A stretch of DNA of 64,000 nucleotides from an uncultured Pelagibacteraceae bacterium (GCA_902605645.1 CACLDE010000002.1:62001-126000); one strand, 5' to 3'. Shown: positions 8,858 through 18,700, numbered from the stretch's first letter. Notes: a model not told the origin generated them from the sequence alone. Program-made: numbers and translations.

Positions 8858-8934
8858 GCGCCTGTAGCTCAACTGGATAGAGCGCTTGGCTACGGACCAG
8901 GAGGTTCTGGGTTCAAATCCTAGCAGGCGCACCA
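8858..8934 (+). tRNA. tRNA-Arg (anticodon ACG)
   Basis: The 77 nt fold as a cloverleaf. The acceptor pairs GCGCCTG with CAGGCGC, the D-loop holds the canonical GG, the anticodon loop is CTACGGA with ACG, and the T-arm is CTGGG-TTCAAAT-CCTAG. CCA is encoded. The wobble A34 is expected to be edited to inosine by TadA and to read CGN codons. A 25-codon ORF begins 9 nt after the CCA. Confidence 0.97.
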
Positions 8935-8943
8935 AAGGAATTT

Positions 8944-9021
8944 ATGAGTTTAAACAAAGCAGTAATAATTTTTTTTATTTTAGTTTTTGTCGTGATTTTA
9001 TCGCTGACAGTTATTTTATAA
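8944..9021 (+). CDS. 25-aa membrane peptide directly downstream of tRNA-Arg
   Basis: ATG 8944 is preceded by AAAGGA at 8934-8939, whose first A is the last base of the tRNA CCA. The peptide begins MSLNKAVIIFFILVFVV and continues hydrophobic to its end, so it is a single predicted membrane helix after a 5-residue N-terminus. Its TAA abuts the uppP stop (9022) on the opposite strand. It resembles in design the 18-aa ORF after tRNA-Ser. The family is not recognised. The good ribosome-binding site and the in-frame fit to the gap support it, but it is too short for coding statistics. Confidence 0.5.
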   Translation: MSLNKAVIIFFILVFVVILSLTVIL

Positions 9022-9783
9022 TCAACCTTGATAAGCAAAAATTAAGATTAAGACACCTAAAACAATTCTATATAGAACAAAAACATCAAGACTTGCTTTC
9101 TTTATATAACCTAAAAAAGCCACCATCGTTACATATGAAAAAATAAAGGACAATATAATACTGCTAAAATTCAATCTTATAATGTCAAAACTGTCAGTTA
9201 TGTAAATATTATAAATTCCAAAAACTGATACTGCTAACAAAGTGGGTATCGATAAAAGAAATGAAATTTTAGCAGCATTAACCCTATCAAATTTTAAAAA
9301 CCTTGCTGCAGTTATAGCAATTCCAGAACGACTTACGCCTGGTATAAGGGAAAAAATATGTAAAAAACCTATTATTAAAGCTGACTTAATATCTAAATTA
9401 ATTTCAAGGTTTTTTTCATTTTCCATTTTATCTGAAAAATATAACAAAATTCCAAATAACACTGTGGTCCATCCTATTATTTTAAGAGACCTTAAATCAT
9501 TTATGATACCAGATTGGGCAATAAGATAACCACATAAAATTATCGGTAAAGATGCTATAATAATTAACATAAAAACTTTTCTATATATAAAAAAGCTTAA
9601 TATTTCTTTTCGGAAAAAAACAAGCACAGCCAAAAATGAACCGATATGTAAACTTACATTAAGTATAAGATCTTCACTAATGAAATTCATAAACTTAGAA
9701 AACAGAATAATGTGTGAGGAGGAACTTATTGGCAGAAACTCTGTGACACCCTGAACCAAGGAAAGTATAAGAATCTCTAACAT
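9022..9783 (-). CDS. uppP: Undecaprenyl-diphosphatase
   Basis: UppP (BacA) dephosphorylates undecaprenyl diphosphate to regenerate the lipid carrier for peptidoglycan and glycan assembly at the inner membrane. About 253 residues with multiple hydrophobic helices carry both family signatures, QGVTEFLPISSSSH near the N-terminus (catalytic Glu and Ser-rich loop) and PGVSRSGIAITAARFL in the middle (catalytic Arg). I chose ATG 9783 (MLEILILSLVQGVTE) because family members start there. An upstream ATG at 9837 would add 18 residues. Confidence 0.93.
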   Translation of the reverse strand: MLEILILSLVQGVTEFLPISSSSHIILFSKFMNFISEDLILNVSLHIGSFLAVLVFFRKEILSFFIYRKVFMLIIIASLPIILCGYLIAQSGIINDLRSLKIIGWTTVLFGILLYFSDKMENEKNLEINLDIKSALIIGFLHIFSLIPGVSRSGIAITAARFLKFDRVNAAKISFLLSIPTLLAVSVFGIYNIYITDSFDIIRLNFSSIILSFIFSYVTMVAFLGYIKKASLDVFVLYRIVLGVLILIFAYQG

Positions 9784-9911
9784 TCCTATCTTTATTAAAC
9801 TTTTAGATTGAATTCCAAAGATATAATTTAAAAGCATAGCTGATATGCATAAAAAAAACCCCAGAAAGCTTAAATATCAACAAATTTAAGTAAATAATAT
9901 TGACTTAAATA

Positions 9912-9945
9912 GTGTTCCAATTTCACTCATTTTAGCCTAGAACAC
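9912..9945. promoter_or_regulatory. Inverted repeat GTGTTC-N22-GAACAC before gltD
   Basis: GTGTTC (9912-9917) and GAACAC (9940-9945) form a perfect 6-bp inverted repeat ending 7 bp before the gltD start. It could be an operator or a 5'-UTR hairpin for the ammonia-assimilation operon. A TTGACT hexamer sits just upstream at 9900-9905, but no -10 box at proper spacing is evident. The function is inferred from position only. Confidence 0.3.
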
Positions 9946-9952
9946 CAAAATC

Positions 9953-11398
9953 ATGAGTAAAAAAATGTTAAAATTTGTTGATGTGAGTCAGGAGACCCCT
10001 GTTAAAAGAAAAACCGACAGTAGGAAGAAAGATTTTAATGAAATTTACGATCAATATATAACTGATAAAGCTAAAGAGCAGTCTAGCAGATGCTCTCAAT
10101 GCGGAGTACCTTTTTGCCAAATACATTGTCCTTTACAAAATAATATTCCAGATTGGTTAAAGCTCACTGCTGAAGGTAGATTGAAAGAGGCCTATGAAAT
10201 TTCACAAAGCACCAACAATATGCCAGAGGTCTGCGGAAGAATTTGTCCGCAAGATAGATTATGTGAGGGAAATTGTGTTATTGAACAATCTGGCCATGGA
10301 ACTGTAACAATAGGTTCAGTCGAAAAATATATTACAGACACTGCATGGGACAAAGGTTGGGTTAAACCTTTAAAAATTTCTAAAGAGTTAAAAGAAAGCA
10401 TTGGAGTAATTGGAGCAGGTCCAGCAGGTCTCGCATGCGCTGAGGAAATGAGGAAGTACGGGTATCAAGTTACCGTTTACGATCGTTACGATAGGCCTGG
10501 AGGGTTACTAATATATGGAATACCTAATTTTAAATTGGAAAAATATGTTGTTGAAAGAAGAACTAAGCTTTTAAAAGAGAGCGGTATAAAATTTGTACAA
10601 AATTTTGAAGTAGGAAAAGATAAAACTTTAGAGGAACTAAAATCCGAACACGATGCAATTCTTATAGCAACTGGGGTATATAAGGCTAGACAAATTGAAA
10701 TTCCAGGATCAAATTTAGAAAATATTTTTCCTGCAATGGATTTTTTAACAGCTTCAAATAGAAAAGGTTTAGGAGACAAAGTAAAACTATTTGATGATGG
10801 AACTTTGAACGCTGAAGGAAAGAATGTTGTGGTAATCGGTGGAGGTGATACTGCTATGGATTGCGTGAGAACTGCAGTGAGACAGAAAGCAAAATCTGTT
10901 AAATGCTTATATAGAAGAGATAAAGCAAATATGCCAGGATCTGCTAGAGAAGTTGGAAACGCTGAGGAAGAAGGAGTTGATTTTGTATGGCTAACCAGTC
11001 CAAAATCATTTATTGGAGATAAAAAAATTAATGAAGTAGAAGTGAGCAAAATGGAGCTTGGAGAACCAGACGCGTCAGGAAGAAGACGACCGATACCTGT
11101 AAAAGATGGTGAGTTTAAAATTAAAGCTGATCTTGTAATTAAATCACTTGGTTTTGATCCAGAAAATATTCCAAAACTATTTAATAGTGAAGATCTTGCA
11201 GTTTCGAAATGGGGTACTATTAAAATTGATCTTAAAACTATGCAAACGAATATTGATGGAGTATTCGCTGCAGGAGATATTGTGAGAGGTGCATCACTAG
11301 TAGTGTGGGCGATTAGGGATGGAAGAGATGCTGCAGAACAAATAGATAAATATATTTCCGCAAGGAGAGAAAAGAATAAAAAAGAACATGCTGCATAA
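9953..11398 (+). CDS. gltD: Glutamate synthase (NADPH) small subunit
   Basis: GltD supplies electrons from NADPH through FAD and iron-sulfur clusters to GltB for glutamate formation from glutamine and 2-oxoglutarate. The 481 residues show N-terminal cysteine motifs for Fe-S binding (CSQCGVPFCQIHCP, CGRICPQDRLCEGNC), the FAD-binding GAGPAGLACAEEM at ~155, the NADPH-binding GGGDTAMDCVRTA at ~295 and the C-terminal AAGDIVRGASLVVWAI. The order gltD-gltB is the reverse of E. coli. Its TAA overlaps the gltB ATG as TAATG. Confidence 0.96.
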   Translation: MSKKMLKFVDVSQETPVKRKTDSRKKDFNEIYDQYITDKAKEQSSRCSQCGVPFCQIHCPLQNNIPDWLKLTAEGRLKEAYEISQSTNNMPEVCGRICPQDRLCEGNCVIEQSGHGTVTIGSVEKYITDTAWDKGWVKPLKISKELKESIGVIGAGPAGLACAEEMRKYGYQVTVYDRYDRPGGLLIYGIPNFKLEKYVVERRTKLLKESGIKFVQNFEVGKDKTLEELKSEHDAILIATGVYKARQIEIPGSNLENIFPAMDFLTASNRKGLGDKVKLFDDGTLNAEGKNVVVIGGGDTAMDCVRTAVRQKAKSVKCLYRRDKANMPGSAREVGNAEEEGVDFVWLTSPKSFIGDKKINEVEVSKMELGEPDASGRRRPIPVKDGEFKIKADLVIKSLGFDPENIPKLFNSEDLAVSKWGTIKIDLKTMQTNIDGVFAAGDIVRGASLVVWAIRDGRDAAEQIDKYISARREKNKKEHAA

Positions 11399-14300
11399 TG
11401 AAACAATATTTAAAAAATAAAAAACATCTTACTGAGAATAATGCTTACGATCCTTCATTAGAACACGAAGCATGTGGAGTAGGGTTAATAGCTACTACGG
11501 ATGGTAAAAAAAGTCGTAAAGTTGTTGAGTATGGAATTGAAGCGTTAAAAGCTGTATGGCATAGAGGTGCTGTTGACGCTGATGGTAAATCTGGAGATGG
11601 AGCAGGTATAAAATTAGAAATTTCACCTGATTTTTTTATAAAAAAAATATTAGAAACTGGTCACAAACATGATCAAAATAAAAGAATTTGTGTTGGAATG
11701 GTTTTCATGCCTCGTAATGATTATACTGATCAAGAAAAATGCAGATCAATTATTGAGACGGTTTTACTTAGTAAAAATTATTATATTTATGGCTGGAGGC
11801 AAGTTCCTGTTAATCCAAAAGTCTTAGGTCCTACAGCAGACTCGAACCGTCCAGAAATTGCACAAGTTCTTTTTAGAAAAAATGAATCAGTTAAAACCAA
11901 TGATTTAGAGAGGGATCTATACGAGGCTAGAAAAAAAATAGAAAAACATGCCAGAGAAAACCAATTAAATAGTCTTTATCTATGTTCTTTAAGCTCTAGA
12001 TCTATAGTTTATAAAGGCATGTTTTTGGCCGAGGCTTTATCTGATTTTTATTTAGACTTAAACGATGAAGCTTTTAAATCTCGATTTGCAATATTCCACC
12101 AAAGATACTCCACAAATACTTTCCCAAGTTGGGATTTAGCACAACCTTTTAGGACCTTAGCTCATAATGGTGAAATAAATACTTTAAAAGGAAATGTAAA
12201 TTGGATGAGAATTCATGAACAAGACATGACTAGCAAACTTTTTAAAAATGTTGAAGATTTAAAACCAGTAATAATTCCCGGTAATTCTGACTCAGCATCA
12301 TTAGATAATGTATTCGAATTATTAACTCACTCTGGAAAACTTGCTCCACTAATAAAATTAATGATGATACCTGATGCATGGTCTAAACGAAGTAAAACAG
12401 TACCTAAAAGTCACCAACAATTATTTAACTTTTTAAATAGTACAATTGAACCTTGGGACGGTCCCGCTGCAATTTGTGCAACAGACGCAAAATGGATTTT
12501 AGCAGCTGTAGATAGAAATGGATTAAGACCTCTTAGATACTCAATAACTTCAGATGGTTTAATATTTGCAGGTTCAGAAACTGGAATGATAAAAATTCCA
12601 GAAGTAAATATAATAAAAAAAGGAAGACTTGGCCCAGGTGAATTAATAGCTGTAGATTTAAAAGAGGGCAAACTTTACCAAGATAAAGAAATTAAAGACT
12701 ATATATCAAAAGAGTATAAGCAGTTCAATAGTCAAATAATAGATCTCGATAAAAAATTAAAAGTAAATGATGAGGAAATAAATTATTCAGGTAACGAATT
12801 AAGAAGAAGACAATATTTATCTGGTTATAGCGTGGAAGATTTAGAGTTAATTCTGCATCCTATGGTCGAAGAAGGTAAAGAGGCAACCGGATCCATGGGT
12901 GATGACACTCCGGTAGCAGTTTTATCTAGTCACTTTAGACCTATATCACATTACTTTAGACAAAATTTTAGCCAGGTCACGAATCCACCAATCGACTCAT
13001 TAAGAGAAAATAAAGTTATGAGCTTGAAGACAAGATTTGGTAATTTAGGTAATATTCTAGATTTTAATAATCTTACCCAAGAAGATATTTTTGTTTTAGA
13101 TAGCCCGATACTTACAAATTCTCAATTGAAAAAATTTAAAAAACTTTTCTCAAAAAAAATCAAGGTAATCGATTGCACGTTTAACGTTAATGAAACTTTA
13201 AAAGACAATCTTAAAAAAATTCAAGAAGAGTCCGAGGTTGCTGTAAGAGAGGGCAGCACCACTTTGGTCTTAAGTGATAAAAATATTTCTGAAAAAAGGG
13301 CTAATGTTCCAATGGCTTTAGCAGTAGGGGCAATTAATTCTAATTTAGTAAATTTAGGACTTAGAGGATACTGCTCTTTAAATGTCGAAACGTCAGAGAC
13401 CTTAGATACCCACTCGTTTGCAGTATTAATTGGTGTTGGAGCTACAACTATAAACCCTTATTTAACTATAGATAGCATTCATCAAAGATTTGAAAAAAAT
13501 TTATTTGGTAAATATAAATTTAATGAGTGTGTAGAAAGATTCAAAAATTCTATCGAAAATGGTTTATTAAAAATTATGTCTAAGATGGGTATTTCAGTTA
13601 TAAGTTCTTATCGAGGAGGATGTAACTTTGAAACAGTTGGACTAAGTAGAGCTTTAGTATCAGATTATTTTCCAGGAATGATATCAAGAATTTCTGGTAT
13701 TGGTTTAATTGGAATAGAAAAAAAAATTAAAGAACTTCACGAGAAAGCTTATAAAAAAGATGTTCAAATATTACCAATTGGGGGAATTTATAAGTACAGA
13801 AAAACTGGAGAAAATCACCAGTTTCAAGGAAAATTGATTCACACATTGCAACATGCTGTAACAGTTGGCTCTTATGAAACATTTAAAAAATATACCGACG
13901 GTATAAATAATATGTCACCGATCAACTTGAGAGACCTTTTGGACTTTAAAAAATCTAATAGTCCTATTGATTTAAAAGAAGTTGAGCCTGTAGAAAATTT
14001 AACTAAAAGGTTTGGTAGTGGAAGCATGTCTCATGGTGCTTTGTCTGCTGAAGCACATGAAACATTAGCTGTTGGTATGAATAGAGTTAAGGGTGCCTCT
14101 TGTAGTGGCGAAGGAGGTGAGGATGCTGCTAGATTTAAAATTCAAGAAAATGGTGATAGTGCAAATTCTAGAGTAAAACAAGTTGCATCAGCAAGATTTG
14201 GTGTAACTATTGATTATCTTAATAATTGCAATGAGATTGAAATTAAAATTGCTCAAGGCGCTAAACCAGGCGAAGGAGGACAGTTACCAGGGTTTAAGGT

Positions 14301-15897
14301 TACAAAAGAGATAGCTAGACTAAGACACTCAACACCTGGTGTAACTCTTATTTCACCGCCTCCACATCATGATATTTATTCAATAGAGGATTTAGCTCAG
14401 CTCATTTATGATTTAAAACAGATAAATCCAAAAGCTCGGATTGGTGTGAAATTAGTTGCAGCTACCGGAATCGGAACAATAGCAGCAGGAGTAGCCAAAG
14501 CAAAGGCAGACGTAATTCTAATATCTGGTCACTCAGGAGGAACTGGTGCGAGTCCACAAACGAGTGTTAAGTATGCTGGAATTCCCTGGGAGATGGGTTT
14601 AACTGAAGCAAATCAGATTTTAACTCTTAATAATTTAAGACATAAAGTTACTTTAAGAACAGACGGTGGAATTAAAACAGGTAGAGACGTAATAATCGCT
14701 GCAATGATGGGCGCTGAGGAATTTGGAATGGGCACCTCATCTTTAATTGCTATGGGATGCATAATGGTAAGACAATGTCACTCAAATACTTGTCCGGTTG
14801 GAGTTTGCTCTCAAGATGAAGAATTAAGAAAAAAGTTTACTGGAACACCCGAAAAAGTTGTAAACTTTTTTAGATTTGTTGCTGAAGAAGTAAGAGAGAT
14901 TTTGGCCTCACTAGGATTTAAAAATCTAAATGAAATAATTGGAAGAACAGATCTTTTAAAACAAATTAGCAGAGGTTCCTCAAATCTAGATGACTTAGAT
15001 TTAAATCCTTTACTTGTAAAAACCGACCCAGGTGAAAACTTAAGATATTGTGAGAAAAGAGAAATTAATTCTGTTCCAGATACTTTAGATGAAAAAATTT
15101 GGGAGGATATAAAGAATAAAATGAGCGAAGATAAAGTAACCGAATGCGAGTATTATGTTGAAAATACTCATAGAGCAGTAGGAACAAGATTATCTCACCA
15201 TGTTTACAAAAAATTCGGCAATAATGCTTTAAAAGAAAATACTTTAATTGTAAATTTAAATGGTTCAGCAGGACAATCATTAGGAGCTTTTTTAGCTAAA
15301 GGAATTAAGATAATTGTTAATGGAGACTCCAACGATTACGTGGGCAAAGGATTATCTGGTGGATCAATAGTTGTTAAGCCAATTAAAGACAGTAAATTAA
15401 TTTCAAATCAAAACACAATAATAGGAAACACAGTTTTATACGGAGCTACTAAGGGTAAACTTTTTGCATCTGGTAAAGCAGGTGAAAGATTTGCAGTCAG
15501 AAATTCCGGCGGAGTAGCAGTGGTAGAGGGATGTGGATCGAACGGATGTGAGTATATGACTGGAGGTAAAGTTGTAATACTTGGAGACGTGGGAGATAAT
15601 TTTGCAGCAGGTATGACTGGTGGAATGGCATTTATTTATGATCCTGATAAAAAATTTGAAAATTATGTAAACTCCCAATCTGTTATTTGGCAGAATGTAG
15701 AAACAGATTATTGGAAAAAATATTTAAAAGATTTAATAACTGAATATAGCCAAGAGACTAACTCAAAGATTTCAAAAAAGATTATTAATAATTATGAAAA
15801 TGAATTAAAAAATTTCATTCAAGTTTGCCCTTTAGAAATGTTAGATAAATTAGATAACCCGATTTCATTAAAAGAAATAAAATCTAAGTCAGCATAA
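11398..15897 (+). CDS. gltB: Glutamate synthase (NADPH) large subunit
   Basis: This 1499-residue protein is the full-length GOGAT alpha subunit. It has an N-terminal glutaminase with the Ntn nucleophile cysteine after a ~26-residue propeptide (EHEACGVGLI), then a central domain, an FMN-binding synthase domain (GEGGEDAARF, LISGHSGGTGASP), a 3Fe-4S cysteine cluster (CIMVRQCHSNTCPVGVC) and the C-terminal GXGXG beta-helix region (GGSIVVKP ... GGVAVVEGCGSNGCEYMTGG). With GltD it forms the main route of ammonia assimilation together with glutamine synthetase, which lies elsewhere. Confidence 0.97.
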   Translation: MKQYLKNKKHLTENNAYDPSLEHEACGVGLIATTDGKKSRKVVEYGIEALKAVWHRGAVDADGKSGDGAGIKLEISPDFFIKKILETGHKHDQNKRICVGMVFMPRNDYTDQEKCRSIIETVLLSKNYYIYGWRQVPVNPKVLGPTADSNRPEIAQVLFRKNESVKTNDLERDLYEARKKIEKHARENQLNSLYLCSLSSRSIVYKGMFLAEALSDFYLDLNDEAFKSRFAIFHQRYSTNTFPSWDLAQPFRTLAHNGEINTLKGNVNWMRIHEQDMTSKLFKNVEDLKPVIIPGNSDSASLDNVFELLTHSGKLAPLIKLMMIPDAWSKRSKTVPKSHQQLFNFLNSTIEPWDGPAAICATDAKWILAAVDRNGLRPLRYSITSDGLIFAGSETGMIKIPEVNIIKKGRLGPGELIAVDLKEGKLYQDKEIKDYISKEYKQFNSQIIDLDKKLKVNDEEINYSGNELRRRQYLSGYSVEDLELILHPMVEEGKEATGSMGDDTPVAVLSSHFRPISHYFRQNFSQVTNPPIDSLRENKVMSLKTRFGNLGNILDFNNLTQEDIFVLDSPILTNSQLKKFKKLFSKKIKVIDCTFNVNETLKDNLKKIQEESEVAVREGSTTLVLSDKNISEKRANVPMALAVGAINSNLVNLGLRGYCSLNVETSETLDTHSFAVLIGVGATTINPYLTIDSIHQRFEKNLFGKYKFNECVERFKNSIENGLLKIMSKMGISVISSYRGGCNFETVGLSRALVSDYFPGMISRISGIGLIGIEKKIKELHEKAYKKDVQILPIGGIYKYRKTGENHQFQGKLIHTLQHAVTVGSYETFKKYTDGINNMSPINLRDLLDFKKSNSPIDLKEVEPVENLTKRFGSGSMSHGALSAEAHETLAVGMNRVKGASCSGEGGEDAARFKIQENGDSANSRVKQVASARFGVTIDYLNNCNEIEIKIAQGAKPGEGGQLPGFKVTKEIARLRHSTPGVTLISPPPHHDIYSIEDLAQLIYDLKQINPKARIGVKLVAATGIGTIAAGVAKAKADVILISGHSGGTGASPQTSVKYAGIPWEMGLTEANQILTLNNLRHKVTLRTDGGIKTGRDVIIAAMMGAEEFGMGTSSLIAMGCIMVRQCHSNTCPVGVCSQDEELRKKFTGTPEKVVNFFRFVAEEVREILASLGFKNLNEIIGRTDLLKQISRGSSNLDDLDLNPLLVKTDPGENLRYCEKREINSVPDTLDEKIWEDIKNKMSEDKVTECEYYVENTHRAVGTRLSHHVYKKFGNNALKENTLIVNLNGSAGQSLGAFLAKGIKIIVNGDSNDYVGKGLSGGSIVVKPIKDSKLISNQNTIIGNTVLYGATKGKLFASGKAGERFAVRNSGGVAVVEGCGSNGCEYMTGGKVVILGDVGDNFAAGMTGGMAFIYDPDKKFENYVNSQSVIWQNVETDYWKKYLKDLITEYSQETNSKISKKIINNYENELKNFIQVCPLEMLDKLDNPISLKEIKSKSA

Positions 15898-15899
15898 TA

Positions 15900-16769
15900 A
15901 TGAAAAAAGATAAATTCTTTTTTTTTGGATTTGGTCAGACTGCTAAGTATTTTGTAAATAATTTAAAACAATCAAAAAAAAAATTTATTTTTGATGCCAC
16001 GAATACCAAAAAAACAAATTTTAAAACCTTTGGTAAAAAGAAATTCAAATCTTTTAAGTTTAAGGATAATTTTTTTGATAAAAAATTGATCGAGAAGTTA
16101 AATCAAGCTGATTATATACTAATATCGATACCTCCAAAAAAAAAAAGAGATCTTGTTCTTAAAAGCTTTGGCAAGATATTAAAAAAATCAAAATTTAAAA
16201 AAATAATTTATTTATCTGCAACAAGTGTTTATGGAAATCATAATGGGAAATGGGTTAATGAAAACTCTAAACTTAAAGGCAGAACCAGATTTGGCTTAGG
16301 TAGAAAAATTGTTGAAGATACTTGGATAAAATTTAGTAAATTAAACAATTTAAATATAAATATTCTACGTGTTTCAGGAATCTACTCAAAAGAAAACAAT
16401 GTTCTTAAAAAAATATCTAAGTCAAATATTTATGTTAAAGAAAAAAAATATTTTTCAAGAATAAGAATAGAAGATTTAGCTCAAATTATCAAAAAAATGT
16501 TTTACTCAAAAAGAAATTTTCTAGTACTTAATGCCTCAGATGATAGGCCTGCAACAAATATAGAAGTTGCAAATTTTGCGGCAAAACTTTTAAAAATTAA
16601 GAGTCTGCAACCAATGTCTATTTCAAATTTCAAAAACAAGATGATAAAAGAATTTTATAAAGACTCAAAAAAAGTAAGCAATAAGAAAATGAAAAATAAA
16701 TTAAATATAAAATTAAGATATCCTACTTATAAAGAGGGATTAAGAAATATTTTTAATAATACTAGATAA
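15900..16769 (+). CDS. NAD(P)-dependent epimerase/dehydratase, YeeZ-like atypical SDR
   Basis: This 289-residue Rossmann-fold protein opens with a nucleotide-binding GFGQTAKYF, has a second segment YILISIPP and a catalytic-region strand IIYLSATSVYGNHNGKWVNE. The canonical YxxxK is replaced by a GRKIVED segment, as is common in atypical SDRs of the YeeZ group. It starts 2 bp after gltB and so is probably cotranscribed. The substrate is unknown. It is Lys-rich like its neighbours. Its 3' end overlaps the convergent hydrolase gene by 30 bp. Confidence 0.75.
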   Translation: MKKDKFFFFGFGQTAKYFVNNLKQSKKKFIFDATNTKKTNFKTFGKKKFKSFKFKDNFFDKKLIEKLNQADYILISIPPKKKRDLVLKSFGKILKKSKFKKIIYLSATSVYGNHNGKWVNENSKLKGRTRFGLGRKIVEDTWIKFSKLNNLNINILRVSGIYSKENNVLKKISKSNIYVKEKKYFSRIRIEDLAQIIKKMFYSKRNFLVLNASDDRPATNIEVANFAAKLLKIKSLQPMSISNFKNKMIKEFYKDSKKVSNKKMKNKLNIKLRYPTYKEGLRNIFNNTR

Positions 16770-17504
16770 TTCATTCTTCATCATTTTAAGAGATTTTGAG
16801 TCTGAAAGACTATGATCTCCATTTTTAATTATTATTAACTTTTTTTTTGCCTTTTGAAAAATAGACAAAACCTTTCTCGAGAAAGAAATCGGAACGACCT
16901 CATCTTTTTTCCCATGAAACATTGAAATTTGAATTTTTTTAAAAATCTTTTTTGAAAAAACTTTATTTTTTCTTCCATCTTTAATTAATTGATACGAAAT
17001 TGGATATTGATATTTTACTTTGTCTCCATGACTAATATTTGACATACCTTTATTTAATATTTCATTTTTCACTTTTTTTGGAAATTTATTCCACATTAAC
17101 CTATCTAAAAATTCTGGGGCTGAACCTATGCCTAACATACCCACTATTTGATTCTTAAAATATTTAAATTGGTTGAGCGCTATCCAAGCTCCCATACTAG
17201 AACCAATGATAAGAAAATTGTTTTTTTTAACAATTTTTTTAATTATTTTTTTAGCATCATTAGTCCAAGAGCTTATATTGCCTTTAATAAATTTTCCTGA
17301 TGATTTTCCGTGACCAGAGTATTCAATTGCTAAAAAACCAATTTTCCCCTTATTAGCAAATGAACGAAAAGAATTTGGTTTTTTACCTTCAATATCTGAC
17401 ATAAAGCCAGGCAAAAAAACTATGTAAGGATTTTTGCTAAAATTATTGGTTGAATATCTCAGCTTTTTATATTTAGAGACTTTGAGGTATTTAAATTTTT
17501 TCAT
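16740..17504 (-). CDS. Alpha/beta hydrolase, ABHD10-like
   Basis: The 254 residues form an alpha/beta-hydrolase fold: an oxyanion segment VFLPGFMSDIEGKK, a strand ending IEYSGHGKSSG, the nucleophile elbow GSSMGAW (Ser), an acid-bearing segment FHGKKDEVVPIS (Asp) and the catalytic His in NGDHSLSD. The pattern resembles the ABHD10/BPHL group of serine esterases or thioesterases, common in alphaproteobacteria, but the substrate is not evident. It is transcribed divergently from the glycosyltransferase gene with only 38 bp between them. Confidence 0.82.
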   Translation of the reverse strand: MKKFKYLKVSKYKKLRYSTNNFSKNPYIVFLPGFMSDIEGKKPNSFRSFANKGKIGFLAIEYSGHGKSSGKFIKGNISSWTNDAKKIIKKIVKKNNFLIIGSSMGAWIALNQFKYFKNQIVGMLGIGSAPEFLDRLMWNKFPKKVKNEILNKGMSNISHGDKVKYQYPISYQLIKDGRKNKVFSKKIFKKIQISMFHGKKDEVVPISFSRKVLSIFQKAKKKLIIIKNGDHSLSDSKSLKMMKNELSSIIKNIS

Positions 17505-17542
17505 ATTAAGTTATTTAACTTGATATTATATTATCTTAACAT

Positions 17543-18700
17543 ATGGCATCCAATTTTAAAGTAATGCAAGTTATCCCAAAGCTAGGCTACGGTGGCGCTG
17601 AAACTGGTTGTTATGATGTAGCTCATTTTCTAGCAGAAAAGGATTGTAAATCAGTTATTGTTACTAGTGGAGGTCCATTAATAAAGTTTGTAAAAAAGAA
17701 AAGAGTAAAAGTAATTAAACTACCAGTACATCTGAAAAATCCATTTGCACTTATATTTAACACTTTTGTTTTAATCTTATTACAGATTCTTTATAGAATT
17801 GACATTGTCCATGCAAGAAGTAGAGCTCCAGCATGGTCTTGTTATTGGTCAACTTTTATTACCAGAAGAAAGTTTGTAACAACTTTTCATGGAACATATA
17901 ATTTTAAAAGTAAATTTAAAAAGTTTTATAACAGTGTAATGGTAAAATCAAAGTTAACAATAGCTGGATCAAATTTTATTTTTAATCATATTAATGAAAA
18001 TTACGAGAAATATTTGAAACCTAAAAACAAACTTCTGGTTATTTTTAGAGGTATAAATTTAAATTATTACGATCCCAAAAATATATCAGACATCAAACTT
18101 CTAAAATTAAAAAAAGATTGGGGAATAGATGATGATATGTTTAAAATTCTTTTACCCGGAAGATTAACAAATTGGAAAGGACAACTAAATTTTATCGAAG
18201 CTTTAAATATTTTAATTGAAGATTATAAAAATGACAAGTTTCAGGCAATTATATTAGGATCAGATCAAGGTAGAAAGGTATATAAAAAAAAACTGCAAAG
18301 TCTGATAGATAGATATAATATTAATAAAAAAATTATATTTGCTGAGCAGTGCAATGAAATGCCCTTGGCTTATGCCACATCAGATATTGTGGTTTCAAGT
18401 TCAATTGAACCAGAGGCTTTCGGTAGAGTTGCTGTAGAAGCTCAAGCTATGCAAAAGCCGATTATTGCAACTAAATTAGGAGGATCAATGGAAACGGTCC
18501 TCAATAATAAAACTGGTATTCTTTATAAGTTTGACGATCCTCGAGAATTAGCTAAAAATATTAATTCTTTTATGGAAACAGATAAATTGGCATTGAATAT
18601 AATGGGAGTTGAGGGTAGAAAAAACGTAGTGAAAAAATTTGATGTTGAAAAAATGTGTCAAAGTACATTTAACGAATATAAGAAGCTTCTTAATTTATAA
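17543..18700 (+). CDS. Glycosyltransferase family 4
   Basis: This 385-residue GT-B protein has an N-terminal acceptor domain (VIPKLGYGGAETGCYDVA) and a C-terminal nucleotide-sugar domain with LPGRLTNWKGQLNFIEAL and the E-x7-E motif EPEAFGRVAVE. It is predicted to transfer a sugar from an NDP-donor during lipopolysaccharide or surface-glycan assembly on the cytosolic face of the membrane. Its TAA overlaps the thrS ATG (TAATG), so it heads, or runs into, the translation operon. Donor and acceptor are unknown. Confidence 0.88.
   Translation: MASNFKVMQVIPKLGYGGAETGCYDVAHFLAEKDCKSVIVTSGGPLIKFVKKKRVKVIKLPVHLKNPFALIFNTFVLILLQILYRIDIVHARSRAPAWSCYWSTFITRRKFVTTFHGTYNFKSKFKKFYNSVMVKSKLTIAGSNFIFNHINENYEKYLKPKNKLLVIFRGINLNYYDPKNISDIKLLKLKKDWGIDDDMFKILLPGRLTNWKGQLNFIEALNILIEDYKNDKFQAIILGSDQGRKVYKKKLQSLIDRYNINKKIIFAEQCNEMPLAYATSDIVVSSSIEPEAFGRVAVEAQAMQKPIIATKLGGSMETVLNNKTGILYKFDDPRELAKNINSFMETDKLALNIMGVEGRKNVVKKFDVEKMCQSTFNEYKKLLNL

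Noticed and set aside
9838-9952. Glutamine or other riboswitch upstream of gltD
   Set aside because: The 115-bp gap shows only a 6-bp inverted repeat and no recognisable aptamer core.
10486-11406. 306-codon open frame antisense to gltD
   Set aside because: It mirrors the strongly supported gltD frame, has Ser/Pro-rich low-complexity translation without motifs and no ribosome-binding site.
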